Shown here piece after piece: positions 51,869-62,178 of a stretch of 64,000 bases of DNA (position 1 is the first letter of the stretch; each line of letters begins with the position of its first letter). The DNA is taken from NCBI RefSeq assembly GCF_900105455.1, contig NZ_FNSF01000001.1:1569001-1633000 (forward strand), in the 5' to 3' direction. Both the position numbers and the translations under genes were made by a program. This DNA comes from Tenacibaculum sp. MAR_2009_124. GTDB lineage: Bacteria; Bacteroidota; Bacteroidia; Flavobacteriales; Flavobacteriaceae. The notes beneath the pieces were generated by a model. That model searched no databases, was not told the origin of the DNA, and saw only the letters and a list, made by a program, of their open reading frames with translations.

Positions 51869-52327
51869 CTAAGAAATTGCAATAAAAATTTCGACTTCCC
51901 CATTTGATGGATCTTTCGCTTTTTCTCCATACAACTCAAAGTCCGCAGTATACTTTCTATTTAAGTCCATTCCCCATATTTCTTTCCATTTATTCACCAC
52001 AACATCTTTGGTAAGATCTCCTTGGGCTAAAAATTTCTGATAAGAAGAATTTTCAATTGCAATGCCAACCATTCCGTCTGGAATATTATCCAAATCAGAC
52101 ACTCTAAAGCCTAAAACTGTATCGTAAGGCTTGGTATGATCCGATTCATAATTAGTATATACTGCGCAAATGGTGTCATCAATTCTATTATTTATAACAC
52201 CTTTCATGTCCTTTGTCATAAATTGGTTCCAAAGCATAGGTATATCTTCTTTCGCTTTTTGATTCTCATTAGAAGTTCTAACCGATATACCCACTACATA
52301 AAACTGATCTTTTTGTATTGTTTCCAT
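51869..52327 (-). CDS. GyrI-like / AraC-effector-binding domain protein
   Basis: A 152-residue stand-alone effector-binding (GyrI/SOUL-like) domain: an N-terminal FYVVGISVRTSNENQKAKEDIPMLWNQFM, a middle ICAVYTNYESDHTKPYDTVLGFRV, and ending with YTADFELYGEKAKDP and VEIFIAIS. Such domains bind small hydrophobic or cationic ligands. It lies 37 bases downstream of a YafY/WYL regulator on the same strand, so the two are likely one operon. Confidence 0.85.
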   Translation of the reverse strand: METIQKDQFYVVGISVRTSNENQKAKEDIPMLWNQFMTKDMKGVINNRIDDTICAVYTNYESDHTKPYDTVLGFRVSDLDNIPDGMVGIAIENSSYQKFLAQGDLTKDVVVNKWKEIWGMDLNRKYTADFELYGEKAKDPSNGEVEIFIAIS

Positions 52328-52364
52328 ATTTTAGTTTTAAATTCAAAACAAAAATATACTTGAG

Positions 52365-53084
52365 TTATGACAGCCCTTTGTCAGGGGAGGATAGATATTT
52401 TTCGTTACACATTTCGAAGTACTGTTGAATAGTCATGTCATGAGGTTCGAAAGTTTCAATATTATGAACCAACTTTTGCATGCGATCGAGTCTAAAAGCA
52501 CGAAATTCATTCCTGAAACGGCAAAAAGCAATCAATAACCAATTTTCATTCGTACTATACAAAGCGAAAGGTTCAATAACTCTTTTTGTAAACTTATTCT
52601 CCAGTGAATTATACTCAAGTTCTAATAAATTAAAGCTAGTAATAGCTTTTTGAATTTGAATCAAATAATTACTAGATCGCTCTTCCGTTATATTTGCTCT
52701 GAACGCAATTCTTTTTGATAATAAATTAGCTTTATCTTTTTGAGAAAATTTTAAAACTGCTTTTATTTTCGTAATAGCATTCTTATAATTTTCAATCAAA
52801 GAGGCATCCCTATTTTTAAGAATTAACTGCTCCGCTGTGATTAATGCATTCGCCTCTTCTTCAGAAAACATTACTGGAGGTAATTGATACCCTTCTACTA
52901 AAGTATACCCTTTTCCTTCTTCCGTAGTAATTGGAACTCCAGAGTTTTCAAGTGTCCTAATATCTCTATAAATCGTTCGAATACTCACCTGATACTTTTC
53001 TGCCAGTTCTCTTGCAGTAACAATCCGTTTTGATTGTAATTGTATTACGATTTGGGTTAACCTAGCTATACGCGGCTTTTCCAT
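52365..53084 (-). CDS. YafY/WYL family transcriptional regulator
   Basis: A 239-residue regulator. The N-terminal HTH_11 winged helix is RLTQIVIQLQSKRIVTARELAEKYQVSIRTIYRDI. The C-terminal WYL-type ligand domain shows VIEPFALYSTNENWLLIAFCRFRNEFRAFRLDRM, in which the usual W-Y-L appears as NWLL. WYL domains sense nucleotides or nucleic acids. It is upstream of the GyrI-like gene, its probable target. Confidence 0.9.
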   Translation of the reverse strand: MEKPRIARLTQIVIQLQSKRIVTARELAEKYQVSIRTIYRDIRTLENSGVPITTEEGKGYTLVEGYQLPPVMFSEEEANALITAEQLILKNRDASLIENYKNAITKIKAVLKFSQKDKANLLSKRIAFRANITEERSSNYLIQIQKAITSFNLLELEYNSLENKFTKRVIEPFALYSTNENWLLIAFCRFRNEFRAFRLDRMQKLVHNIETFEPHDMTIQQYFEMCNEKYLSSPDKGLS

Positions 53085-53106
53085 GTACTATTTTTTAAGT
53101 AGAATA

Positions 53107-53805
53107 TTAATCTTCTCCTTGTAAATCTTCAGCAAATTTAATATCGATTAATTGATTCTTTGATATCATTGCTCTACAAATAAAATATTGCGCAATGATA
53201 TACAATACAATTATTGAAATGCTAAATAAATGGCTTGGATTGTAGAAATTATTTAACGCTATTAAACTATCTGACAAAACAAATAAAACTGAACCTAATA
53301 GCAACCATAAGTTTTCTGTGCTTTTACTTTGTCTATAATTAAGTAATGTTACCGCTCCAAAAGCTGCGATTGTAACCCCATAAACTATAACAGGAATCAA
53401 TAAATCTCCTAAATTCGAATAAGTAATATACAACACGCCTACAAACAATAAAACAAATGGAATAGCTGAACTTATCATCTTAGCCGTTAAGTGCCTTTCT
53501 AAAAAACCTATGGTAATTTTGATGTATATTATATGTGCCATTAAAAATGATGCCAGACCAAACAAAAAATAATTTTGTTTATCTAATAAAAACACATCTC
53601 CCCAAAATGAAAAAAATAAACCACTTACAAACCAAAAGTTTGGCTTTTTCACTCCTACCAAATACACAACTACCAATGTTGTCATCAAGAGTGGTTTGAA
53701 TATAATTTCAAGGATTTTGTTGCTCGTAATTACCGCAAATATATCAGTAATGGCTATCAATAAAAATAACAATGTTGCAATGGTTAATTTGATTTGTTTT
53801 GACAT
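53107..53805 (-). CDS. Lysoplasmalogenase (YhhN family), copy 1
   Basis: A 232-residue polytopic membrane protein with about eight hydrophobic segments. The YhhN/TMEM86 family motifs are KPLLMTTLVVVYL, FSFWGDVFLL (Asp in the membrane), and SDSLIALNNFYNP near the end, which supply the acidic catalytic residues. Known members hydrolyse the vinyl-ether bond of lysoplasmalogens. The paralogue at 53869 lies 63 bases upstream on the same strand. Bacterial substrates are less certain, since plasmalogens are not common in this group. Confidence 0.85.
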   Translation of the reverse strand: MSKQIKLTIATLLFLLIAITDIFAVITSNKILEIIFKPLLMTTLVVVYLVGVKKPNFWFVSGLFFSFWGDVFLLDKQNYFLFGLASFLMAHIIYIKITIGFLERHLTAKMISSAIPFVLLFVGVLYITYSNLGDLLIPVIVYGVTIAAFGAVTLLNYRQSKSTENLWLLLGSVLFVLSDSLIALNNFYNPSHLFSISIIVLYIIAQYFICRAMISKNQLIDIKFAEDLQGED

Positions 53806-53868
53806 TTTAAAATTTAATTATTTATACGATTTCAAGCTAAAAACAGCGGGAAAATTTATTTTCTTTTA

Positions 53869-54537
53869 CTATAACAAGCTATTGTTTCCTTTTGCTATCA
53901 TTGCTTTACATATAAAATATTGAGCTATAATATATAACGTTATCAATAAAATGTTAACGAAATGATAGGAGCCATAAAAATTATCAAACCCTACAAAAAT
54001 ATTCGAAAAAATAAACAAAGTACTACCAATGAGTAACCATAGGTTCTCTACTTTACTTTCTTGCAGATAATTAAGTAAGCATACTACTCCAAAAATAGCA
54101 ATCACAACTCCATACAATATTACTGGAAACATCATATTGCCAAGATTGTTAAATATAAAATACATTACGGCAAGAAATAATAATGAAAACGGGATCGTTA
54201 AAACAAGGACTCTAGAAATGGAATCCTTTTTTAAAAAACCAATTATGATCTTAATATATATTAAATGCACAATAAGAAACGTTACTAAACCATAAATAAG
54301 GTGACTCTTTTCATAAATGAGAAACACATTTCCCCAAAATGAAAAGAAATAACTAACAATAAACCAAGTATTGGGTTTATTAACTCCAGAAAAATAAACG
54401 ATCAACAAGGTGATCATTAAAAATGGCTTAAAAATGAGTTCAAGACTTCTGTTACTAACAAATACAGCATAAACGTCAATGGCTCCTACAATTAAAAAAA
54501 GGAGGTGCGATAATATAATTTTCGTTTGATTATTCAT
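53869..54537 (-). CDS. Lysoplasmalogenase-like (YhhN family), copy 2
   Basis: A 222-residue paralogue of the next gene with the same topology: KPFLMITLLIVYFSGVNKPN and FIGFLKK-like segments match closely. Several acidic residues differ. FSFWGDVFLL of copy 1 is FSFWGNVFLI here (Asp to Asn), and SDSLIALNN is SNIFVGFDN. Loss of these acidic residues suggests that this copy may no longer catalyse the family reaction. It starts 21 bases after ligA. Confidence 0.75.
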   Translation of the reverse strand: MNNQTKIILSHLLFLIVGAIDVYAVFVSNRSLELIFKPFLMITLLIVYFSGVNKPNTWFIVSYFFSFWGNVFLIYEKSHLIYGLVTFLIVHLIYIKIIIGFLKKDSISRVLVLTIPFSLLFLAVMYFIFNNLGNMMFPVILYGVVIAIFGVVCLLNYLQESKVENLWLLIGSTLFIFSNIFVGFDNFYGSYHFVNILLITLYIIAQYFICKAMIAKGNNSLL

Positions 54538-54558
54538 TGTAACACTCTCATTATATTA

Positions 54559-56577
<2,019 letters not shown>

Positions 56578-57150
56578 TTATTTTTTAACCTTACCCGTTA
56601 ATAAACTCACTCCTTTAGGAAAAGGATTTCCAGAAGATCTTCTGAATGATACTATCTGACCAACATGCCAAATAGCATCGGCAATAGGTCCATTTAATTG
56701 ATTCCAAAAGGGAAATTCAGCCGTGTTATCACCTCTTGGGATTTTCATCACAAACTTTGACAAGTCATTTGACTTCTTTAAAATATCACTAGTTTTTTTA
56801 AAATTCTGAAGCGTTTTTTTTCTTAAATCATCAAACACAAGATCATCACTTTTTTCAAAAACTACCTCCTTCCCTTCTACCGCACTTAGAGTCATTACGG
56901 ATAATACTAATAAATGCTCTAAGGTCTCACGAACTGACCTCGCTTCTTGATTCGGTTTATACGATAAATCTTTAGGTTTCAGTCCTTCTGTTGCCCAATA
57001 ATAACGAAAACCTAAACCATCTACCATTCTCGCAGCTACAGTACCTTGCGTATACTCTTTAGGAGCTTCAGGTATTTCATAATACGGCAATTTTTGAGCA
57101 TTTATTTTCCCCATAGTAAACAACATTACAAAACTTAATACAACTCTCAT
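56578..57150 (-). CDS. DinB-like exported protein
   Basis: A 190-residue protein with a signal peptide (about 1-18, MGKINAQ). It has a helical bundle like DinB/YfiT enzymes: LSYKPNQEARSVRETLEHLLVLSVMTL in the middle, with a metal-ligand-like His in EHLL, and a late PIADAIWHVGQIVSFRRSSGNP with the second His. Export is unusual for DinB-type proteins but common in Bacteroidota. Substrate unknown. Same strand as ligA. Confidence 0.75.
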   Translation of the reverse strand: MRVVLSFVMLFTMGKINAQKLPYYEIPEAPKEYTQGTVAARMVDGLGFRYYWATEGLKPKDLSYKPNQEARSVRETLEHLLVLSVMTLSAVEGKEVVFEKSDDLVFDDLRKKTLQNFKKTSDILKKSNDLSKFVMKIPRGDNTAEFPFWNQLNGPIADAIWHVGQIVSFRRSSGNPFPKGVSLLTGKVKK

Positions 57151-57265
57151 TTAAAATCTAATTATCTATAATACTAAAAATGAACTACTCGTAAAAACAT
57201 ATTTCACTGCAGTTATATTGGCTAAGTTAAGGAAAACTTTTATACATTTTAACTGATAAAATTAG

Positions 57266-57300
57266 GCATAAAAAAACCGAGGAATTTACCTCGGTTTATA
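57266..57300 (-). terminator. Intrinsic terminator of the lipocalin-like gene
   Basis: AAACCGAGG (57274-57282) and CCTCGGTTT (57289-57297) pair, and on the minus strand a T-run follows. It lies 21 bases past the stop at 57318. Confidence 0.75.
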
Positions 57301-57317
57301 TTTTATATAAATACACT

Positions 57318-57692
57318 TTACTTTTTTAAAGTCATGGTATATACCACATCTTGGTCTGTTGCAGAAAACAACAACTCTTTGTCAGTTAGCTTTAAAATTT
57401 TAAAATTATCAATAGCTCCTTGGTTTTCAAACTTTAATACTGTTTCATTATTCTCCAAAGTCCATTGACCTAATTTTTCATTTTTTCTCATCATCATTTT
57501 GTAACTTCCATTTTCTTGAAAAACCAACCAACTGTTGTTGCAGTCAGCAAAGGATTCCTTTTCTTCTCCAATTTTTAAAGATTCAATTTTCCATTTTCCA
57601 GAAGTTAAAAATGACTGATCAGAACTTTCCTGAGCATAAGATGCTATTGTAAAACCAACAGCAAAAACAAAAAATGCCAAAGCTTTTTTCAT
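57318..57692 (-). CDS. Lipocalin-like secreted protein
   Basis: A 124-residue exported protein with a signal peptide ending at about residue 20 (IASYAQ). The mature part follows the small lipocalin-like pattern of Bacteroidota: LTSGKWKIESLKIGEE, ADCNNSWLVFQENGSYKMMM, LGQWTLENNETVLKFE and KLTDKELLFSATDQDVVYTMTLKK. The family lacks a known ligand. Promoter box TATATTTG lies about 35 bases upstream. Monocistronic. Confidence 0.8.
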   Translation of the reverse strand: MKKALAFFVFAVGFTIASYAQESSDQSFLTSGKWKIESLKIGEEKESFADCNNSWLVFQENGSYKMMMRKNEKLGQWTLENNETVLKFENQGAIDNFKILKLTDKELLFSATDQDVVYTMTLKK

Positions 57693-57726
57693 ACTATTTC
57701 GGGGGATTATATAAGGTTAATAAACT

Positions 57727-57734
57727 CAAATATA
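57727..57734 (-). promoter_or_regulatory. TATATTTG promoter box of the lipocalin-like gene
   Basis: Minus-strand TATATTTG, 34 bases upstream of the start codon at 57692. Confidence 0.5.
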
Positions 57735-57766
57735 AAAAAAAACCGAAACATTTCCATGTTTCGGCT
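57735..57766 (-). terminator. Intrinsic terminator of GAPDH
   Basis: CCGAAACAT (57743-57751) pairs with ATGTTTCGG (57756-57764), and a long T-run follows on the minus strand. It overlaps the upstream region of the lipocalin-like gene. Confidence 0.75.
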
Positions 57767-57792
57767 TAATATTGTACTTATTTAAAGTTTTC

Positions 57793-59235
57793 TTAATAGT
57801 AGGTATATCTACGTACTTTTGCTATATGTTTTGCTAAACGCATTACTTGATGAGAGTATCCATACTCATTATCATACCACACGTAAATAACAATAGTATC
57901 TCCTTCTGCAATGGTAGCTTTACTATCGAAAATTGAAGGTGCTGTTGTACCAACGATATCAGAAGACACCAATTCATTGCTTAATGAATATTGAATTTGT
58001 TCAACTAAACTTCCTTCCAATGCGTATTGTTTCATTATAGCATTTACCGAATCAACAGTTGCATTAGAGTTTAATTGTAAATTCAAAATTGCCAACGAAC
58101 CATTTGGTACGGGTACGCGAATTGCACTTGAAGTTAATTTACCTTCTAAAGCTGGTAATGCCTTTGAAACTGCTTTTCCTGCTCCTGTTTCTGTAATTAC
58201 CATATTTAATCCAGCAGCTCTACCTCTTCTGTATTTATTGTGCATATTATCTACCAAGTTTTGGTCATTTGTATATGCATGAATTGTTTCTAGGTGTCCT
58301 TTCTTTATTCCGAAATTATCCTCAATAACTTTCAATACCGGAGTTATAGCATTTGTTGTACATGAAGCCGCTGAGAAAATATCGATATTATCAGGATTGT
58401 TTTCTAAGTGGTTAACACCATGAACAATATTAGGGATACCTTTTCCTGGAGCTGTTAACAATACTTTACTTGCTCCGTTTGAAGCTAATAAACGGCTTAA
58501 CGCTTCTTTATCTCTAAACGCTCCTGTATTATCAATAATTAAAGCATCATTGATTCCGTATTTTGTATAGTCAATATCTTCTGGTTGGCTCGCAGAAATC
58601 ATCTGAACGGTCGTACCATTAATAATTAACGCGTTGTTTTCTGCATCTACCTGAACAGTTCCTAAAAAGTCTCCATGAACTGAATCAACACTCAATAATG
58701 AAGCTCTTTTTTCTAAAACAGATTGATCTATTTTTCCTCTTGTTACAATAGCACGTAAACGTAGCTGAGAACCTTTCCCCATTTTACTACTCAACTCACG
58801 AGCTAGTAAACGTCCAATACGTCCGAAACCGTATAAAACAACATCTTTAGGCTTAAAAGGAGCTGCTTCAGTAGCATCTTTTAATTGATTTTTTACGAAA
58901 TCAACTTTATCTAAGTTCGAACTATCTGTTAAATGATATTCGTACGCTAATTTCCCTATATCTAACTTTGAGGCTGGCAAATCAATTGACTGTATTGCTT
59001 TGGCTATTTCAAGAGCATCTATGATAGAAATTGGCTTCGCAACAAACTCTTTTGCATAATTGATCAAATTAAGAACTTCACTAGCTCTCTTATCAACTAA
59101 TGGATTTCGAAATAAAACCAATTCTATTGATTTATCATACCATAAATTGTTTACAATATTGATAAATTCAACAGTAGCTCTTCTTACCTGAGTTTGATTG
59201 GCTACTTCACTTTCGTAATTTATTATTGTTGACAT
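57793..59235 (-). CDS. Glyceraldehyde-3-phosphate dehydrogenase, long form
   Basis: A 480-residue GAPDH that converts glyceraldehyde-3-phosphate to 1,3-bisphosphoglycerate. It is about 140 residues longer than the usual 335 because of an N-terminal helical extension (1-130), the type found in Bacteroidota. The NAD motif is VVLYGFGRIGRLLAREL, the catalytic Cys (about 290) is in SAASCTTNAITPV, and HAYTNDQNLVDN with WYDNEYGYS are signatures. Its promoter box is TATTTTTG at 59269-59276, with its own terminator. Confidence 0.92.
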   Translation of the reverse strand: MSTIINYESEVANQTQVRRATVEFINIVNNLWYDKSIELVLFRNPLVDKRASEVLNLINYAKEFVAKPISIIDALEIAKAIQSIDLPASKLDIGKLAYEYHLTDSSNLDKVDFVKNQLKDATEAAPFKPKDVVLYGFGRIGRLLARELSSKMGKGSQLRLRAIVTRGKIDQSVLEKRASLLSVDSVHGDFLGTVQVDAENNALIINGTTVQMISASQPEDIDYTKYGINDALIIDNTGAFRDKEALSRLLASNGASKVLLTAPGKGIPNIVHGVNHLENNPDNIDIFSAASCTTNAITPVLKVIEDNFGIKKGHLETIHAYTNDQNLVDNMHNKYRRGRAAGLNMVITETGAGKAVSKALPALEGKLTSSAIRVPVPNGSLAILNLQLNSNATVDSVNAIMKQYALEGSLVEQIQYSLSNELVSSDIVGTTAPSIFDSKATIAEGDTIVIYVWYDNEYGYSHQVMRLAKHIAKVRRYTYY

Positions 59236-59268
59236 AGTTGTGTGTTAACTAATTTTAAAAAATTTGTG

Positions 59269-59276
59269 CAAAAATA
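59269..59276 (-). promoter_or_regulatory. TATTTTTG promoter box of GAPDH
   Basis: Minus-strand TATTTTTG, 33 bases before the GAPDH start codon. Confidence 0.5.
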
Positions 59277-59307
59277 CATATTTCAATCGATTTCGTAAGT
59301 TTTTTGA

Positions 59308-59345
59308 AATAAAAAAACCCTATCTTTTTAAGGACAGGATTTTTT
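59308..59345 (-). terminator. Intrinsic terminator of the HtrA gene
   Basis: On the minus strand AATCCTGTC pairs with GATAGGGTT (59317-59341, with G-T pairs) and seven Ts follow. It lies 26 bases past the protease stop codon. Confidence 0.65.
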
Positions 59346-59366
59346 CTATTTTATAGACTTATTTTT

Positions 59367-60752
59367 TTAATATCTGAACATTTCTGTTTTCCCTTCTGGG
59401 GTGATCATTTCAAATATATAACGTCTCTTTGCATTACTATCTAATAATTCAACTGCATGTTGCGCTGAAGTTACATTTTCTCCATTTATTTTGGTTAAAA
59501 TATATCCTTTTAAACCATCATAATCTTCAAAATATGGATTCACTGAAGCTGTAATTTTCGCTCCTCCATCTATATTGAACTTTCTCTTCTCTTTCTCAGT
59601 TAAATCCTTAAACTGCGTTCCAAGAACTTTACTCGTTGGTACTACAATTCTTTTAATCAATTTAACCGTTTTAACCAATTCATCTCCATTTCTATCAACA
59701 GTTACATCAATAATATCCCCTGGTCTTTTTGCCGTTAGTTGACCTTTTAAGTCAGAAAACTTTGAAATTTTCACATTATTAACCTTGGTAATTACATCTC
59801 CTTCTTTTAAACCTGCCTTTAATGCTTCACTATTTTCATCTATTGACCCAATTTTAACTCCTTGTATCTCTTTATCTCCTTGATCAATTCCGATACCTAA
59901 AATAGCTTCTTGTACAGCTCCAAACTCTAATAAATCATCAATAATTTTTTTAGCTATATTTGATGGTACTGCAAAAGAATATCCAATAAAAGATCCCGTT
60001 TTTGAAGTAATAGCTGTATTAATTCCAATTAATTCACCTCTCGTATTTACCAAAGCTCCTCCGCTATTCCCTGGGTTTACAGCGGCATCAGTTTGAATAA
60101 ATGATTCCGTATTTGTATTCCCATCCAAATCACGTCCTTTAGCACTTACAATTCCTGCAGTAACTGTAGATGTTAAATTATAAGGATTTCCAACAGCCAA
60201 TACCCATTCACCTATTTTCACAAAATCCGAATTTGCAAATGGTAAGTAAGGAAGATCTTCATCTATGTCAACCTTTAATAAAGCAATATCATTGTCTTTT
60301 GAGGTTCCTATAAGTTCAGCCTTTAGTTTCTTTCTACTGTTTAAAGTGATTTCAATTTCTGATGCGCCTTCAATAACATGGTTATTTGTTACAATATATC
60401 CATCCGGAGAAATAATTACCCCACTTCCTGTTCCTACTTGTTCAAATTTTCTTGTACCGCTTCCCCTTCCAAAGAAATGCTCTAACCATGGATTCTGTTG
60501 TGTTCGTAAAGCCGTGTTTTTTACATGGACTACGGCATTCACCGTACTTTCTGCAGCCTCAGTAAAATTAGTTGGTACTGAAGACGTAGTTAAAGTAGGT
60601 GTTGTATAATTAGTCTTTACAGTTTGTAAAGCTGGTAACTCCTCTTTAATAATCACTTGAGGTTCTTCTAAAAACATTTTGTATCCTGTAAGCGATGCCG
60701 CCCCTCCAATAAACGCTACTACTAAAATTCCTAAAATTTTCTTCATATACAT
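59367..60752 (-). CDS. DegP/HtrA family serine protease
   Basis: A 461-residue periplasmic, membrane-anchored trypsin-like protease for envelope quality control. The start MYMKKILG could also be the ATG two codons later. The N-terminal segment ILVVAFIGGAASLTG anchors it. The catalytic triad is His in IVTNNHVIEGA (about 124), Asp in NDIALLKVD (about 154), and Ser in AAVNPGNSGGALV (about 229). Two PDZ-like domains follow: one with ENSEALKAGLKEGDVITKVNN and a shorter one near the end. A promoter box TATATTTG is upstream. Gene name (degP, degQ or htrA) left open. Confidence 0.92.
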   Translation of the reverse strand: MYMKKILGILVVAFIGGAASLTGYKMFLEEPQVIIKEELPALQTVKTNYTTPTLTTSSVPTNFTEAAESTVNAVVHVKNTALRTQQNPWLEHFFGRGSGTRKFEQVGTGSGVIISPDGYIVTNNHVIEGASEIEITLNSRKKLKAELIGTSKDNDIALLKVDIDEDLPYLPFANSDFVKIGEWVLAVGNPYNLTSTVTAGIVSAKGRDLDGNTNTESFIQTDAAVNPGNSGGALVNTRGELIGINTAITSKTGSFIGYSFAVPSNIAKKIIDDLLEFGAVQEAILGIGIDQGDKEIQGVKIGSIDENSEALKAGLKEGDVITKVNNVKISKFSDLKGQLTAKRPGDIIDVTVDRNGDELVKTVKLIKRIVVPTSKVLGTQFKDLTEKEKRKFNIDGGAKITASVNPYFEDYDGLKGYILTKINGENVTSAQHAVELLDSNAKRRYIFEMITPEGKTEMFRY

Positions 60753-60768
60753 ACAATAATTAGTTACT

Positions 60769-60776
60769 CAAATATA
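60769..60776 (-). promoter_or_regulatory. TATATTTG promoter box of the HtrA gene
   Basis: Minus-strand TATATTTG, about 16 bases before the first start codon and 22 before the second. Confidence 0.5.
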
Positions 60777-60865
60777 CAATTTTAACATTTTAACAGAATC
60801 TGTTTAACTTGATTTTAACGATTTTTAACCGCTATTTAACAATGAAAAATAAACACGTAAATACG

Positions 60866-60873
60866 TATCTTTG
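60866..60873 (+). promoter_or_regulatory. TATCTTTG box four bases before the dapF ATG
   Basis: TATCTTTG is followed by CCCT and ATG at 60878. This placement also argues against translation from the in-frame ATG at 60809, which lies upstream of the promoter. Confidence 0.6.
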
Positions 60874-60877
60874 CCCT

Positions 60878-61654
60878 ATGAATTTGACTTTTTATAAATA
60901 TCAAGGTACAGGTAACGATTTTGTTATTATTGACAATAGATCAAACATCTTTCCAAAAGATAACGTTAGCATTATTGCTTCATTGTGCAATCGTTATTTT
61001 GGAATTGGTGCTGATGGAATGATTTTATTAGAGAATGATAAGGATACCGATTTTAGAATGGTATACTATAATGCTGATGGTAATGAAAGTACTATGTGCG
61101 GAAATGGAGGAAGATGCATTGTTTCTTTCGCTCATAAATTGCAGCTATTCGAAAAAGAAACCACTTTTATTGCTATTGATGGTTTACATCATGCCTCTAT
61201 TGAAAACGGTATCGTTTCTTTACAAATGATAGATGTTGATGAAGTTGCTATATATGACACTTATTGTTTTGCTAATACAGGTTCTCCTCATCATGTAGAA
61301 TTGGTGGAAAATTTAGATTCTTTTGATGTTTTTACAAAAGGAAGAAATATTCGCAATAATATATACGGTAAGGAAGGTAGTAATGTAAATTTTGCAGAAC
61401 AAATAAATACATCTACTTTTAGAGTCAGAACCTATGAAAGAGGTGTAGAAAATGAAACATTAGCTTGTGGAACTGGTGTAACTGCCGTTGCTCTTGCCAT
61501 GCATGCTTCTGAAAAGACCAAGGAAACTTCTCTAACTCTTCCAGTTCAAGGTGGTGAACTCGCTGTTTCTTTTCAAAAAAATAATGATCGTTATACCAAC
61601 ATTTTTTTAACCGGACCCGCTACCTTTGTTTTTAAAGGGGAAATAGCTATTTAA
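60878..61654 (+). CDS. dapF: Diaminopimelate epimerase DapF
   Basis: A 258-residue enzyme that converts LL- to meso-diaminopimelate for lysine and peptidoglycan. The start is placed at MNLTFYKYQGTGNDF, where homologues begin; an upstream in-frame ATG (60809) precedes the promoter and is rejected. The catalytic cysteines are in TMCGNGGRC (about residue 74) and LACGTGVTAVA (about 197). GADGMILLE and GSPHHVE are also conserved. Its stop overlaps the GNAT start by one base, giving a dapF-GNAT-mltG operon. Confidence 0.94.
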   Translation: MNLTFYKYQGTGNDFVIIDNRSNIFPKDNVSIIASLCNRYFGIGADGMILLENDKDTDFRMVYYNADGNESTMCGNGGRCIVSFAHKLQLFEKETTFIAIDGLHHASIENGIVSLQMIDVDEVAIYDTYCFANTGSPHHVELVENLDSFDVFTKGRNIRNNIYGKEGSNVNFAEQINTSTFRVRTYERGVENETLACGTGVTAVALAMHASEKTKETSLTLPVQGGELAVSFQKNNDRYTNIFLTGPATFVFKGEIAI

Positions 61655-62178
61655 TGCACACTTTAAAAGGAAAACATATTAATTTAAGAGCCTTAGAGCC
61701 GGAAGACTTGTCTTTTTTATTCGATATTGAAAATAATGAACAGTTTTGGGAGATAAGTAATACACAAACTCCTTTTTCTCGTTTTTTACTAAAGCAGTAT
61801 TTACAAAACTCACATTTAGACATATATGAAGCCAAACAGTTACGCCTAATTATAGAGCTTTCCAATAATTCACTTCCGATTGGTATGATTGATTTATTCG
61901 ATTTTAGTCCTCAACACAAACGTGCAGGAATTGGCATTTTAGTTCATCCTGATTATCAGAAAAAAGGACACGCAAATGAAGCTCTCGATCATTTAATTGA
62001 GTACTGTTTCAAACACCTAAATTTACGCCAGCTTTATGCAAATATTGCATCCGATAACTTAAATAGCTTACATTTGTTTCGAGGTAAAAACTTTACTGAA
62101 GTGGGGATCAAAAAAGACTGGATTTATAATCAAGGAAAATTTAAAGACGAAATTTTATTTCAACGAATCAATGAATAA
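61654..62178 (+). CDS. GNAT family N-acetyltransferase (RimJ/RimL type)
   Basis: A 174-residue acetyltransferase. The acetyl-CoA loop is RAGIGILVHPDYQKKGHANEAL (about 89-110), followed by FKHLNLRQLYANIASDNLNSLHLFRGKNFTEVG, the classical motif B with Asn-x-x-S. The start KGKHINLRALEPEDLSFLF is that of RimJ-like enzymes. Substrate may be a protein N-terminus or a small amine. It overlaps dapF by one base and mltG by eight, so all three are co-translated. Confidence 0.9.
   Translation: MHTLKGKHINLRALEPEDLSFLFDIENNEQFWEISNTQTPFSRFLLKQYLQNSHLDIYEAKQLRLIIELSNNSLPIGMIDLFDFSPQHKRAGIGILVHPDYQKKGHANEALDHLIEYCFKHLNLRQLYANIASDNLNSLHLFRGKNFTEVGIKKDWIYNQGKFKDEILFQRINE

Noticed and set aside
60809..60877. 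Upstream in-frame ATG of dapF
   Set aside because: It precedes the TATCTTTG promoter box, and homologues begin at MNLTFYKYQGTGNDF.
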